Part shown: positions 39,962-47,969 of the stretch, piece by piece
How the letters are laid out: each line of letters begins with the position of its first letter
Numbering within the stretch: position 1 is the first letter of the stretch
DNA from: Verrucomicrobiota bacterium
GTDB taxonomy: Bacteria > Verrucomicrobiota > Verrucomicrobiia > Limisphaerales > UBA8199
Reading direction: 5' to 3'
Assembly (NCBI GenBank): GCA_029974925.1
Contig: JARKQH010000017.1
Location: 1-52,154 of the forward strand
Length of the DNA: 52,154 nt
Notes under the pieces: generated by a model
What the model was told of the DNA's origin: nothing
Database searches by the model: none
The model's input: only the letters and a program-made list of their open reading frames with translations
Made by a program: the position numbers and the translations under genes

Positions 39962-40996
39962 TCATTTCAACTCGGATAATTTGACCGGCCGTCCCAGCCG
40001 GGCTGACAGGTCCGCGGCAAACACCGCCTCGTGCGTGGGAACGGCATCGGCCAGGCTGGTCAACGGCATTTCACGGCCCTTCGCCAGCGCCCGGAAAAAC
40101 GCGTCAAACTGCGTTTGGTAGGGATGGTCGGAGACATCGCCGGAATCCAACATTTTCACGGCGAGGGTGTTCCAGGCGTCCCGGCGGGTGGCCAGTTCGG
40201 CGGAATGGAAACGGTTGTCCAGCAGGCTGCCTTTGCTGCCTACCAGGTGCGTATGGAAGTAGTAGGGCTGGAGGCAATCCACCGACGAGGTGCATTTGCC
40301 CACCGCGGCGGACCGGAATTTCACCAGGGTGCTGACCGTGCCCGGGAACTGGTAATCGGCATAGCTGGGATTGGCGGAGCGGCAGGCGTAGCTCATGACT
40401 TCGACCACCGGCGAGTTCATGAACAACAGCAGCGCATCCATGGCATGGCATCCCGCCGATAAAAGCGAGCTTCCCGCCATGTCCTTGCGCTTGCTCCAAC
40501 GGTACTGCGCATACCAGGGCCCGATGCCGTGATAATAGTCCACCTCCGCGTAATGGAGCGTGCCGAGCAGACCGCGGTCCACCACGGCCTTGGTGGCGAG
40601 AAACTGGCTGGAATAGCGGCACTCGAAACCCACGCAGGTTTTGACTCCAGCCCGTTTCACGGCTTTTTGTACGCGGCGCAGGTCCTTGAGGTTGAGGGCA
40701 ACCGGTTTTTCGATGATGAGATGTTTGCCGGCTTCCGCCGCGGCGATGGCCTGGCCGGGGTGCAGCGGCGGAAAACTGCAAAGCGACACGACGTGGATTT
40801 CGGGATCCGCTAGGAGGTCCTTGAGTTTGCTGTAAACGCGGATTTTCCCGCCGTGTTTGCGGCTCAGTTCCGCGGGGTCCAGCGGTCGCGCCGAGCACAC
40901 CGCCGCAACCTGGGCCAGCTCGCAGGCATTGATTGCCGGGATGTGGGCGGAAGCCACCCACCCATAGCCAACCACACCAACGTTGAATCGCTTCAT
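39962..40996 (-). CDS. Gfo/Idh/MocA-family oxidoreductase
   Basis: 344 residues, cytoplasmic: unlike many family members in this phylum it has no Tat signal. The N-terminal Rossmann domain has VGVVGYGWVASAHIPAI, and the conserved Lys is in IIEKPVALN. The C-terminal half has YHGIGPWYAQYRWSKRKDMAG and LLSAGCHAMDALL, where the His of 'GxHxxD' is catalytic. It oxidises or reduces a sugar or inositol-like substrate with NAD(P). First gene of a run of four close minus-strand genes, followed 8 bases later by the deacetylase. Its product probably feeds the same pathway, for example keto-sugar formation before or after deacetylation. Confidence 0.92.
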   Translation of the reverse strand: MKRFNVGVVGYGWVASAHIPAINACELAQVAAVCSARPLDPAELSRKHGGKIRVYSKLKDLLADPEIHVVSLCSFPPLHPGQAIAAAEAGKHLIIEKPVALNLKDLRRVQKAVKRAGVKTCVGFECRYSSQFLATKAVVDRGLLGTLHYAEVDYYHGIGPWYAQYRWSKRKDMAGSSLLSAGCHAMDALLLFMNSPVVEVMSYACRSANPSYADYQFPGTVSTLVKFRSAAVGKCTSSVDCLQPYYFHTHLVGSKGSLLDNRFHSAELATRRDAWNTLAVKMLDSGDVSDHPYQTQFDAFFRALAKGREMPLTSLADAVPTHEAVFAADLSARLGRPVKLSELK

Positions 40997-41100
40997 GCCA
41001 CTGAATGAACGGTTTTGGTACTACGCCATCATCCGAACGCGGCGAAGCCAAAATGTCAATGGAAACTTGCCGAACCGCGCGTTCGTGCTTAACTGGGGCG

Positions 41101-41631
41101 ATGAAACTCGAAGCGTTGCACATCGGCATGCGCGTCCGTCACCCCCAATACGGGACGGGAACGGTTAAAGGGCTGACGGAAACCACCGCGGACATCCAAT
41201 TTGAAGCGGGGCGGCGGACGGTGGCGCCGGAACCCAGCGGGTTGGAGCCGGCGGAAGCGCAGGCGTCGGTGACGGCTCTGGACCTGCCGCTGAGCCAGCT
41301 CATCCGGCAAACTGTTGAAACCACGCTCGAAGGGCTTGGGGTCGAAAAGCCCGACACAACACCCGTGGCGCTGGCCAGCAAATGGCATCGGGGCAAGCTG
41401 GTGCTGCAGCCGGCCAACCCCGCCCTGCAAGCCAAGGAGGTCCCGCTGGAGACCTTCTTCCACAAGATCGTGGGCATGCGCAACCAGTTGCGTGTTCTGG
41501 AGCAAAAGATCAACGGGCAGGAAAAGCTCAGTGACGCGGAAAAAGTCGAGCTGCAGCAATATATCACGCGCTGCTACGGCTCCATGACCACGTTCAACCT
41601 CCTGTTCCGCGAACCGGAAGACCAGTTTTAA
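41101..41631 (+). CDS. Conserved protein with an N-terminal Tudor/SH3-like fold
   Basis: 176 residues, cytoplasmic. The start ATG 41101 was chosen because the first domain begins at once: MKLEALHIGMRVRHPQYGTG, continuing TVKGLTETTADIQFEAG. This resembles the Tudor-like tail of UvrD/PcrA helicases and the CarD/TRCF RNA-polymerase interaction domain (pattern 'GxxVxHxxxGxGxV...VxFxxG'). The second half is helical, with LETFFHKIVGMRNQLRVLEQ and LQQYITRCYGSMTTFNLLF. It could bind RNA polymerase or another DNA-processing protein through the Tudor-like part, but no helicase is attached. It stands alone, divergent from the Gfo/Idh operon. Confidence 0.8.
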   Translation: MKLEALHIGMRVRHPQYGTGTVKGLTETTADIQFEAGRRTVAPEPSGLEPAEAQASVTALDLPLSQLIRQTVETTLEGLGVEKPDTTPVALASKWHRGKLVLQPANPALQAKEVPLETFFHKIVGMRNQLRVLEQKINGQEKLSDAEKVELQQYITRCYGSMTTFNLLFREPEDQF

Positions 41632-41800
41632 CCCGGCCTTGACGCTCTCCGGTGGCCCGGAACGGCGAACAATTCCTGGTTGACAGCGTGAGCCATTTCA
41701 GGCGCAATAAAGGCGTGACGAGTCAGCGCCCAAGCCAGAACCTTGTCATCCGCAACCCGCGTCGTTGCGCCGGGCGCCGGAGCCCTGTATTCCCCCGGGT

Positions 41801-42091
41801 ATGACCACGTCGGGCAAATTGCATCCGCACCATCGAGCGCACCGCAAACGGCGGTTTCGGGTGCGGCCGCAATCCTTGGGGATTGGCTTCGAGTTCTTTG
41901 ACGTGGCGGATTTTCGGGCACGCAAATCCCCGCAGGCGCCCGCCGCCAACCCCGACCCGGGGCGGGAGCGGTTTCAGTATCTGGCCGGCTGGGTTAATTT
42001 TGTGCTGTGGATGGTGCTGGCCGGCATCCTGGTGCTGAACTCGGACGTCTTGCTGGCGGTGTTTTGGTTCCTCATCGGACGCCACTTTTAG
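41801..42091 (+). CDS. Small membrane protein of unknown function
   Basis: About 96 residues from ATG 41801; the start is uncertain, with no clear ribosome site and the frame open further upstream. The N-terminal third is basic and may be non-coding. The second half is coherent: FEFFDVADFRARKSPQAPA, then RFQYLAGWVNFVLWMVLAGI and LVLNSDVLLAVFWFLIGRHF, two hydrophobic helices at the C-terminus. It is probably an inner-membrane protein; no function can be proposed. The gaps on each side (41632-41800 and 42092-42309) show no other gene. Confidence 0.5.
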   Translation: MTTSGKLHPHHRAHRKRRFRVRPQSLGIGFEFFDVADFRARKSPQAPAANPDPGRERFQYLAGWVNFVLWMVLAGILVLNSDVLLAVFWFLIGRHF

Positions 42092-42309
42092 GGACTCAGG
42101 TCTGTCCTCCCGGGGGAGTCTCACCCAAGAGCCGCCGGGGGCCAGCCGGCGGACCCGTTGAAAGCCCGGGGGCGAATTCACAGCCGTTGGTCCACAGCGG
42201 GGTCGCTCGCAACCTGGCCGGAGGAGGGAACGCCGCATGAGGGCTTGGCCGGGATTTCAATGGCTCGGTTCGGGCTTTCAAAATCGCCGGGGTTTTGTAG
42301 GCTAAAAGG

Positions 42310-43275
42310 ATGCGAATTTTGTCAGGCATACAGCCCTCGGGGACCCTGCACCTGGGGAATTATTTTGGCATGATGAAGCCGGCCATCGAGCTGCAGGATA
42401 AAGGGCAGGCTTACTATTTTATCGCGGACTACCATTCAATGACCTCGCTGTTTGATCCGGCGCAGCGACGGGAAAACACTCTGGAGGTGGCGCTGGATTT
42501 TCTGGCCTGCGGGCTGGACCCGGCGCGGACGGTGTTTTTCCGGCAATCAGATGTCCCGGAGGTGACGGAACTGACGTGGATTCTGGGCACGGTAACACCG
42601 ATGGGATTGCTGGAGCGGTGTCATTCCTACAAGGACAAGCTGGCCAAGGGGATTTCGTTCAACTTCGGCCTGTTTGCGTATCCGGTGCTGATGGCGGCGG
42701 ACATCCTGATTTATGACTCGAACGTGGTGCCGGTGGGCCAGGACCAGAAGCAGCACGTCGAGGTGACGCGGGATATCGCGATCAAATTCAACGAGCAGTA
42801 CGGCCAGACGTTCGTGATCCCCGAACCGCAGATTCGCGCCGAGGTGGCCAAAGTGCCGGGGGTGGACGGGGAAAAAATGAGCAAAAGCTACGGGAACGCC
42901 ATCGAGATCTTCGGGGACGAGAAGGTCCTGCGCAAGAAGGTCATGAGCATCAAGATGGACAGCCGGACGCCGCAGGAGCCGAAGCCGGACGCGGACCAGA
43001 ACCTGGCGATCCAGTTGATGAAACTGGTGGCGCCGCCGGCGGTGGCGCAGCATTACGAGGATCGCCTGCGGGTGGGCGGGCTGGGCTACGGCGACCTAAA
43101 GAAGGCGCTGTTTGAGTGTTACTGGGAGTATTTCGCCACGGCCCGGGCGAGGCGGGCGGAACTGGTGGCCAACCTGGATTACGTGAACCAGGTGCTGGCC
43201 GACGGAGCGGTCAAGGCGCGCGCCGTCGCCAGCCAGGTTTTGCAGCGGGCAAGGAAGGCGTGCGGATTGAGTTAA
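42310..43275 (+). CDS. trpS: Tryptophanyl-tRNA synthetase
   Basis: 321 residues, cytoplasmic class I synthetase that charges tRNA-Trp. The start ATG 42310 gives MRILSGIQPSGTLHLGNYFG, with the HIGH-type motif HLGN at 14-17. The second class I motif KMSKS is at 189-193 (in DGEKMSKSYGNAIEIF). MAADILIYDSNVVPVGQDQ carries the tryptophan and dimer-interface region. Length and motifs fit the short bacterial form. The gene ends by overlapping the convergent hydrolase gene by 4 bases (TTAA shared by the two stops). It is probably transcribed alone. Confidence 0.96.
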   Translation: MRILSGIQPSGTLHLGNYFGMMKPAIELQDKGQAYYFIADYHSMTSLFDPAQRRENTLEVALDFLACGLDPARTVFFRQSDVPEVTELTWILGTVTPMGLLERCHSYKDKLAKGISFNFGLFAYPVLMAADILIYDSNVVPVGQDQKQHVEVTRDIAIKFNEQYGQTFVIPEPQIRAEVAKVPGVDGEKMSKSYGNAIEIFGDEKVLRKKVMSIKMDSRTPQEPKPDADQNLAIQLMKLVAPPAVAQHYEDRLRVGGLGYGDLKKALFECYWEYFATARARRAELVANLDYVNQVLADGAVKARAVASQVLQRARKACGLS

Positions 43276-44042
43276 TCCGCGCGCTGGTGACGCAACAGCC
43301 AGTCGTAGAGTTCGGGGTTCTGGTAGGTCTGGGTCCAGGAGTCGTGGTTGGCCTCGGGATAGACCGTGAATTTCACCTCGGCAACGCCGACGCGCTTGAG
43401 CGCGTCCACCATGCGCTGGGACTCCTCCAGCGGAACCACCGGGTCTTTGGCGCCATGGAAGGCCCACACGCCGAGGGTGCGAAGGGCCTGGGCTTTCTCG
43501 CGGCTGGAGAGCAGGACGTCAATCATCTGGCCGCCGCCGCAAATCGGGACGATGGCGGCGAATTTTTCCGGGTGAGCGCAGCCAAGGCTCCAGGTGCCAT
43601 AGCCGCCCATGCTCAGGCCGGTGAGATAAACCCGCCCGGCATCCACGGGCAAGGTTCGCATCACTTCGTCGAGCAAGCCCAGCAGAATGTCGTTGGACCA
43701 GCGCTGGCCCTCGGGACACTGCGGGGCGATGACAATGAAAGGAAAGTTCGAGCCGAGGCTGACTTGTTTGGGGGGGCCGTGAACTGCCACCCGCCAGACA
43801 TTGGTCCCGCGCTCGCCCGCGCCGTGCAGGAACAGCAGCAGCGGCCAGCGCTTGGCGCCGCCCGGCTCGCACCCTTCGGGCAGGTAAAGCAGATAGTTGA
43901 CCTCCGCGGTGCGGGTTTGGGTGAAGTGGAATTGTTTGGGGATTAATTTCGAGTTGGATTCGGCAGCCATAAGCGGTTGCGGGTTGAAAGAAACCAAGGC
44001 CGCCAGACCGGCGGCAGGAACCAAACCAGCGAGTATTTTCAT
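43272..44042 (-). CDS. Secreted alpha/beta-hydrolase (phospholipase/carboxylesterase-like)
   Basis: 256 residues. The start is ATG 44042; a TTG two codons earlier is rejected. A signal peptide MKILAGLVPAAGLAALVSF... ends near PLMAAES, so the enzyme is periplasmic or secreted. The hydrolase core shows YLPEG, LLLFLHGAGERG (oxyanion side), the nucleophile elbow GLSMGG with Ser144, HGAKDPVVP with the acid, and PEANHDSW with the catalytic His. Such 'prolyl oligopeptidase/dienelactone-like' esterases often cut feruloyl or acetyl esters from plant polysaccharide in this phylum. The substrate is not evident here. Convergent with trpS, sharing its stop bases. Confidence 0.88.
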   Translation of the reverse strand: MKILAGLVPAAGLAALVSFNPQPLMAAESNSKLIPKQFHFTQTRTAEVNYLLYLPEGCEPGGAKRWPLLLFLHGAGERGTNVWRVAVHGPPKQVSLGSNFPFIVIAPQCPEGQRWSNDILLGLLDEVMRTLPVDAGRVYLTGLSMGGYGTWSLGCAHPEKFAAIVPICGGGQMIDVLLSSREKAQALRTLGVWAFHGAKDPVVPLEESQRMVDALKRVGVAEVKFTVYPEANHDSWTQTYQNPELYDWLLRHQRAD

Positions 44043-44110
44043 AATCAAGGGTGAGGCCCGGGGTTTGAGGGTGTTGACGGCACGCAGACCCCGCCGGGCC
44101 GTGGCGGGGC

Positions 44111-45082
44111 CTACATGAATTTCAATTTGGGCAAGTCCTGCGAATCCACCAACCCGACCGGCTGGTGGCGGGCATTGACCACGATCAGGTCGTCAATGTT
44201 GCGCTGATCGAAAATCTTGAGGGCTTCCATGGCCAGGGCATCTTCCCGAATGCAAACCGGATTGCGGGTCATGGCCGCGCGGAGCGGTTTGCTGAGCAGG
44301 TTCGCGTCCGCGGCCATGTGCCGGCGGAAATCGCCGTCGGTAAACACGCCGACGAGCTTGCCGCGGGCGTCCACCACGCTGAGACTGCCGGCCTTGGCCT
44401 GGGTCATCACCAGGAGCGCGTCTTTGATGCAGAGGTCCTCGGGCGCAACGGGGTTGCGATTGCCCGCGCGCATGATGTCGCTCACGCGCAGCAGCATCGC
44501 CCGGCCAATGGCGCCCGAGGGATGGTATCGGGCGTAGTCCTGTTGTTTGAAGCCACGAGCGCGCAGCACGGCCATGGCGAGCGCGTCGCCCAGGGCGAGC
44601 ATGGCGGTCGTGCTGGCGGTGGGCGCGAGATTGAAGGGGCAGGCTTCCTTGGGCACGCGGGCTTTGAGCACGACATCGCTGTGGCAGGCCAGCGAGGATC
44701 GGGGGGAACCGGTCAGCGCGATGATCTTCACGGAGAATCGCTTCAGGGCGGGAAGCAGGTTCAGCAGCTCCTCCGATTCGCCGGAGTAGCTCAGGGCGAG
44801 GATGACATCGCCATCATTGACCACGCCCAGGTCGCCGTGAAGGGCATCCACGCTGTGGAGCACGACGCTGGTCGAGCCGGTGCTGGTGAGCGTGGCGCAG
44901 ATTTTCTGGCCGATGTGGCCGGATTTGCCGATGCCCACCACGATGATTTTCCCCCGGGCGCGAAGCGCGCGGACAATCACGTCCACGGCCTCGGTAAAGG
45001 CGGCATCCAGTTGGGCGCGCACCGCCTTGAGGGCGGCGATTTCGATGTCGAAAACCTTACGAGCCTGATCGAGATGACTCAC
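44111..45082 (-). CDS. kdsD: Arabinose-5-phosphate isomerase (KpsF/GutQ/KdsD family)
   Basis: 323 residues, cytoplasmic. It converts ribulose 5-phosphate to arabinose 5-phosphate, the precursor of KDO in lipopolysaccharide. The SIS sugar-isomerase domain covers ~35-170 (VVGIGKSGHIGQKICATLTS; LSYSGESEELLNL; SVDALHGDLG), and two CBS domains follow (~205-262 and ~270-323, with VFTDGDFRR and NIDDLIVVN). This agrees with the presence of lpxI and an outer membrane. It lies 63 bases after pheA on the same strand. The gene begins with ATG 45082; the region 44043-44110 shows nothing. Confidence 0.94.
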   Translation of the reverse strand: MSHLDQARKVFDIEIAALKAVRAQLDAAFTEAVDVIVRALRARGKIIVVGIGKSGHIGQKICATLTSTGSTSVVLHSVDALHGDLGVVNDGDVILALSYSGESEELLNLLPALKRFSVKIIALTGSPRSSLACHSDVVLKARVPKEACPFNLAPTASTTAMLALGDALAMAVLRARGFKQQDYARYHPSGAIGRAMLLRVSDIMRAGNRNPVAPEDLCIKDALLVMTQAKAGSLSVVDARGKLVGVFTDGDFRRHMAADANLLSKPLRAAMTRNPVCIREDALAMEALKIFDQRNIDDLIVVNARHQPVGLVDSQDLPKLKFM

Positions 45083-45145
45083 GCGGGGAGCATGCGCCAG
45101 ACCGCGGGCGGGATCAATCCAAATGGCGGCGCGGGGCGGCCGGTG

Positions 45146-46207
45146 CTATTCGGAGTTGGGGTAGGAGCCCAGAACTTTGACGAAATTGCAGTGATCCGAA
45201 AGGAGGTGGAGGGCCTTCTGCACTTTGCGATCCTCCTGGTGTCCCTCGAAGTCTATGAAGAAGAAATACTCCCAAGCTTTGCGCTTGCTGGGACGGGACT
45301 CGATTTTGGTCATGTTGATGCGGCACCGGCGGAAGGCGGCGATGGCGTTGTGGAGAGCGCCGACCTTGTGGGTGACACTGATCATGATGCTGGTGCGGTC
45401 CTGGCCGGTGGGAGGCGGACACTGCCGTCCCAGAACGAGAAAACGGGTGGCATTGGCCACGTTGTCCTGAATGTCGTAATCCAGAATTTCAAGGCGGTAT
45501 TTTTCCGCGGCCAGCACGCCGGCAATGGCGGCGCTGTTCTTTTCGCGCGCCGCAAACTCGGCGGAACGCGCATTCGAGGAGGTCTCAATGATCTCGACGC
45601 GGGGAAGATTGGTTTGCACCCAGTTGCGGCATTGGCCGAGCGACTGGGGGTGGGCGTAAAGCCGCGTGATGCTGGCCCGGGGCCAGTTGCTCAAGAGACA
45701 ATGCTGAACCGGGAGCACAATCTGCGCGACGATTTGGAGGTCGCTGTCCACAAACATGTCAAGCGTGTGGGTGACCACCCCCTCGGTCGAGTTTTCCACG
45801 GGCACCACGCCATAGTCCGCGCGATTTTTGCTCACCTCGGTAAACACGTCCGCGATGGTCTTCTGCGAAACGTATTGAAGGCTGGCGCCGAATTTGCGGA
45901 TGGCGGCCTGGTGGGTGAAGGTGGCTTCGGGGCCCAGGTAGGCGATGGTGAGAGTCTTCTCGAGCGAGAGCGCGCTGGACATGATTTCCCGATAGATCGC
46001 CTGCAACCCTTCGTTGGTAATGGGGCCCTGGTTGAGGCGGGCGATTCGCTTGAGCACCGCCCGCTCGCGGTGGGGGGCGTAAATCTCCTCGCCGGCGCGG
46101 CGTTTGATTTCTCCAATGGCCAGGACATGCCGGGTGCGCTCATTGAGCAACCGGATGATTTGGGCATCCAGTTTGTCAATCGCTTTGCGGTGTTCAGGAA
46201 TATGCAT
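45146..46207 (-). CDS. pheA: Chorismate mutase / prephenate dehydratase
   Basis: 353 residues, cytoplasmic bifunctional enzyme that leads from chorismate to phenylpyruvate. The N-terminal chorismate mutase (AroQ type, ~1-85) has EHRKAIDKLDAQIIRLLNER and YAPHRERAVLKRI. The dehydratase domain (~88-265) has AYLGPEATFTHQAA, GVVPVENSTEGVV and ANATRFLVLG, with the TRF catalytic motif. A C-terminal ACT domain (~275-350) keeps the phenylalanine-binding ESRP (in MTKIESRPSKRKAW), so feedback inhibition by phenylalanine is expected. Located 38 bases downstream of scpB and probably in the same transcript; functional relation to the segregation genes is unlikely. Confidence 0.96.
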   Translation of the reverse strand: MHIPEHRKAIDKLDAQIIRLLNERTRHVLAIGEIKRRAGEEIYAPHRERAVLKRIARLNQGPITNEGLQAIYREIMSSALSLEKTLTIAYLGPEATFTHQAAIRKFGASLQYVSQKTIADVFTEVSKNRADYGVVPVENSTEGVVTHTLDMFVDSDLQIVAQIVLPVQHCLLSNWPRASITRLYAHPQSLGQCRNWVQTNLPRVEIIETSSNARSAEFAAREKNSAAIAGVLAAEKYRLEILDYDIQDNVANATRFLVLGRQCPPPTGQDRTSIMISVTHKVGALHNAIAAFRRCRINMTKIESRPSKRKAWEYFFFIDFEGHQEDRKVQKALHLLSDHCNFVKVLGSYPNSE

Positions 46208-46245
46208 GGTTAAAAGGTGCTGGCTGCAAGCCCCGCCCGCCGCTC

Positions 46246-47001
46246 CTAGGCCGCCCGCCCCTCGCCGCCGGCGGGACCGGCGCCGGCCTCCGGTTCCACA
46301 GCCGGCGGGGGCGCCGCGACTGGCTGGGCCGGGACCGGGGTGTCCGGCGCCTGAGCCTCGGGCAGGGACAATTGTTCAGGAGGCACCGTGGCCAGGCCGG
46401 GCTCCGCCGTGGCCAGGGTTTCGGGCCGGGCAACCGGAATGCGGCGCAGCTCGTCCGCGGCGGGCAAATCCTCGAGGCTGCGCAGCCCGAAATATTCCAG
46501 GAAGACCGCGGTGGTGCCATAGGTCATGGGACGGCCCACCACCTCGGCGCGGCCCACCTGCTCGATCAGGCCCCGTTCGAGCAACGTCTGCATCACGCCA
46601 TCCACCGCCACGCCGCGAACCTGCTCGATTTCACCGCGGGTCACAGGCTGCCGGTAGGCGATGATGGCCAGCGTTTCGAGCGCCGGCTGGGAGAGGCGGG
46701 GTGGGCGGGCCTTGTGCCCCACCAAGGCCTTCAGCCAGGGGCTGTAATCGGGCTGGGTGACGAATTGCCACGCGCCCGCGACACACGCCAGCCGAAAGCT
46801 GCGCCCGGCGGTTTCGTGATCCCGGGCCAGCTCCTCGAGAGCGGCGGTGAGTTGCTCCTCCTTGACCCGTTTCAACGATCGGACCGTCTCGTTGCCTTCG
46901 GCGTGCTCGGGCGCTGCCGCGAACACGTCGCGAATTTCCTTCAAACTCAGCGGTTTTTGGGCCGAGAAAAGGATGGCTTCCAAAATCAACTTCAATTCCA
47001 T
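46246..47001 (-). CDS. scpB: Segregation and condensation protein B
   Basis: 251 residues, cytoplasmic. ScpB is the winged-helix partner of ScpA in the SMC condensin complex. Residues 1-185 have the usual domain: LILEAILFSAQKPLSLKEI, LSQPALETLAIIAYRQPVTR, VRGVAVDGVMQTLLERGLI and GRPMTYGTTAVFLEYFGL. The last ~65 residues are a Pro/Ala/Glu-rich tail with no fold, an extension common in GC-rich genomes. It follows scpA by 27 bases; the pair form the standard unit, with pheA next. The SMC gene is not in the window. Confidence 0.95.
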   Translation of the reverse strand: MELKLILEAILFSAQKPLSLKEIRDVFAAAPEHAEGNETVRSLKRVKEEQLTAALEELARDHETAGRSFRLACVAGAWQFVTQPDYSPWLKALVGHKARPPRLSQPALETLAIIAYRQPVTRGEIEQVRGVAVDGVMQTLLERGLIEQVGRAEVVGRPMTYGTTAVFLEYFGLRSLEDLPAADELRRIPVARPETLATAEPGLATVPPEQLSLPEAQAPDTPVPAQPVAAPPPAVEPEAGAGPAGGEGRAA

Positions 47002-47028
47002 GCGATGTACTCAGTTAACCCGCGCGCT

Positions 47029-47823
47029 TCAAGAGGGTTCGGCCGGGAGGGGGTTCGCCGCGCCGGCGGGCGCGGCCGCCGCGACCGGTTCGGCGTCCAC
47101 GGGGGCAATGCGCTGGAGGTAAATCTCGCCGAACGCCTCGTGTTGCAGCGCGATGAGTTGTTTGAGGCGAATGAGCTCCAGCAAGGCCAGGAAGGTGACC
47201 ACCACCTCGGCCCGGCTGGTCACCCCTTGGAACAGGTCGGAAAACCGCAGTTGCGGGCGTTCACTGATTTGCCGGAGCACAAACTCGATCTTCTCGCTTA
47301 CCGACCACTTGTCCTCGAAAATGTCCCGTTGGTCCTCGCGCTGGGCCACGCGCTGGAGAATGGCGCTCACCGCGTTGACGAGATCGAAGATCGAGGCCTC
47401 GAGGCGGCGGGGCGGTTCGCTTTCAAATTCAAGTTTGACCGGCGCCCGGGGAAAAACCTGTTCCTGCCGGGCCTCCAGCTCGGCCAGTTGGGCGGCGGCA
47501 TCCTTGAACTTCTTGTATTCCACGAGCTGCCGGATGAGTTCCCAGCGGGGGTCTTCCCCCTCGTCCTCCCCCTCGAGTTGGACCTGCTGGTCTTTGGGCA
47601 ACAGTTCGCGGCTCTTGATGTACATGAGCGTGGCCGCCATGACGAGGAACTCGCCGGCCACTTCGAGGTCAAGCAAGCGGAGCGTTTCGATATATTCGAT
47701 GAATTGCTCCGCCAGGCGGGTGAGGTTGACCTGGTAAATGTCCACCTCCTCCTTCTTTATCAGGTAAAGAAGGAGGTCCAAAGGTCCCTCGAAGACCTCG
47801 AATTTGACCTTGTAATCACCCAT
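47029..47823 (-). CDS. scpA: Segregation and condensation protein A
   Basis: 264 residues, cytoplasmic kleisin subunit that bridges the SMC heads. The N-terminal helix is YKVKFEVFEGPLDLLLYLI, followed by KKEEVDIYQVNLTRLAEQF and the region LEVAGEFLVMAATLMYIKS, all diagnostic. The middle part is Glu-rich and charged, and the C-terminal winged helix has RFSDLFQGVTSRAEVVVTFL and ALLELIRLKQL. The last ~25 residues are an Ala/Pro-rich tail. Start ATG 47823. First gene of the scpA-scpB-pheA run. Confidence 0.95.
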   Translation of the reverse strand: MGDYKVKFEVFEGPLDLLLYLIKKEEVDIYQVNLTRLAEQFIEYIETLRLLDLEVAGEFLVMAATLMYIKSRELLPKDQQVQLEGEDEGEDPRWELIRQLVEYKKFKDAAAQLAELEARQEQVFPRAPVKLEFESEPPRRLEASIFDLVNAVSAILQRVAQREDQRDIFEDKWSVSEKIEFVLRQISERPQLRFSDLFQGVTSRAEVVVTFLALLELIRLKQLIALQHEAFGEIYLQRIAPVDAEPVAAAAPAGAANPLPAEPS

Positions 47824-47969
47824 GCGACTCGAAGTTCAGAACGTCACTAATGGCCATCTTAAGACGGTCGGGGGGCCTTGGCAACGCCGGAGCGGGCCTC
47901 CCTGCGGGGGCGACTTGACACCGTTGGAGCGGCCTGGCCGGTCAGGTTGGCAGACACGCCGGTCAGTGG

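Noticed and set aside
42132-42152. Hairpin ccgccgg/ccggcgg as a terminator for the small membrane gene
   Set aside because: A perfect 7-base stem exists, but it is followed by acccgttgaaag with no T tract. In GC-rich sequence such stems occur by chance.
44165-46213. 682-codon open frame on the plus strand
   Set aside because: Antisense to kdsD and pheA together; spanning two real genes with a gap is typical of a GC shadow.
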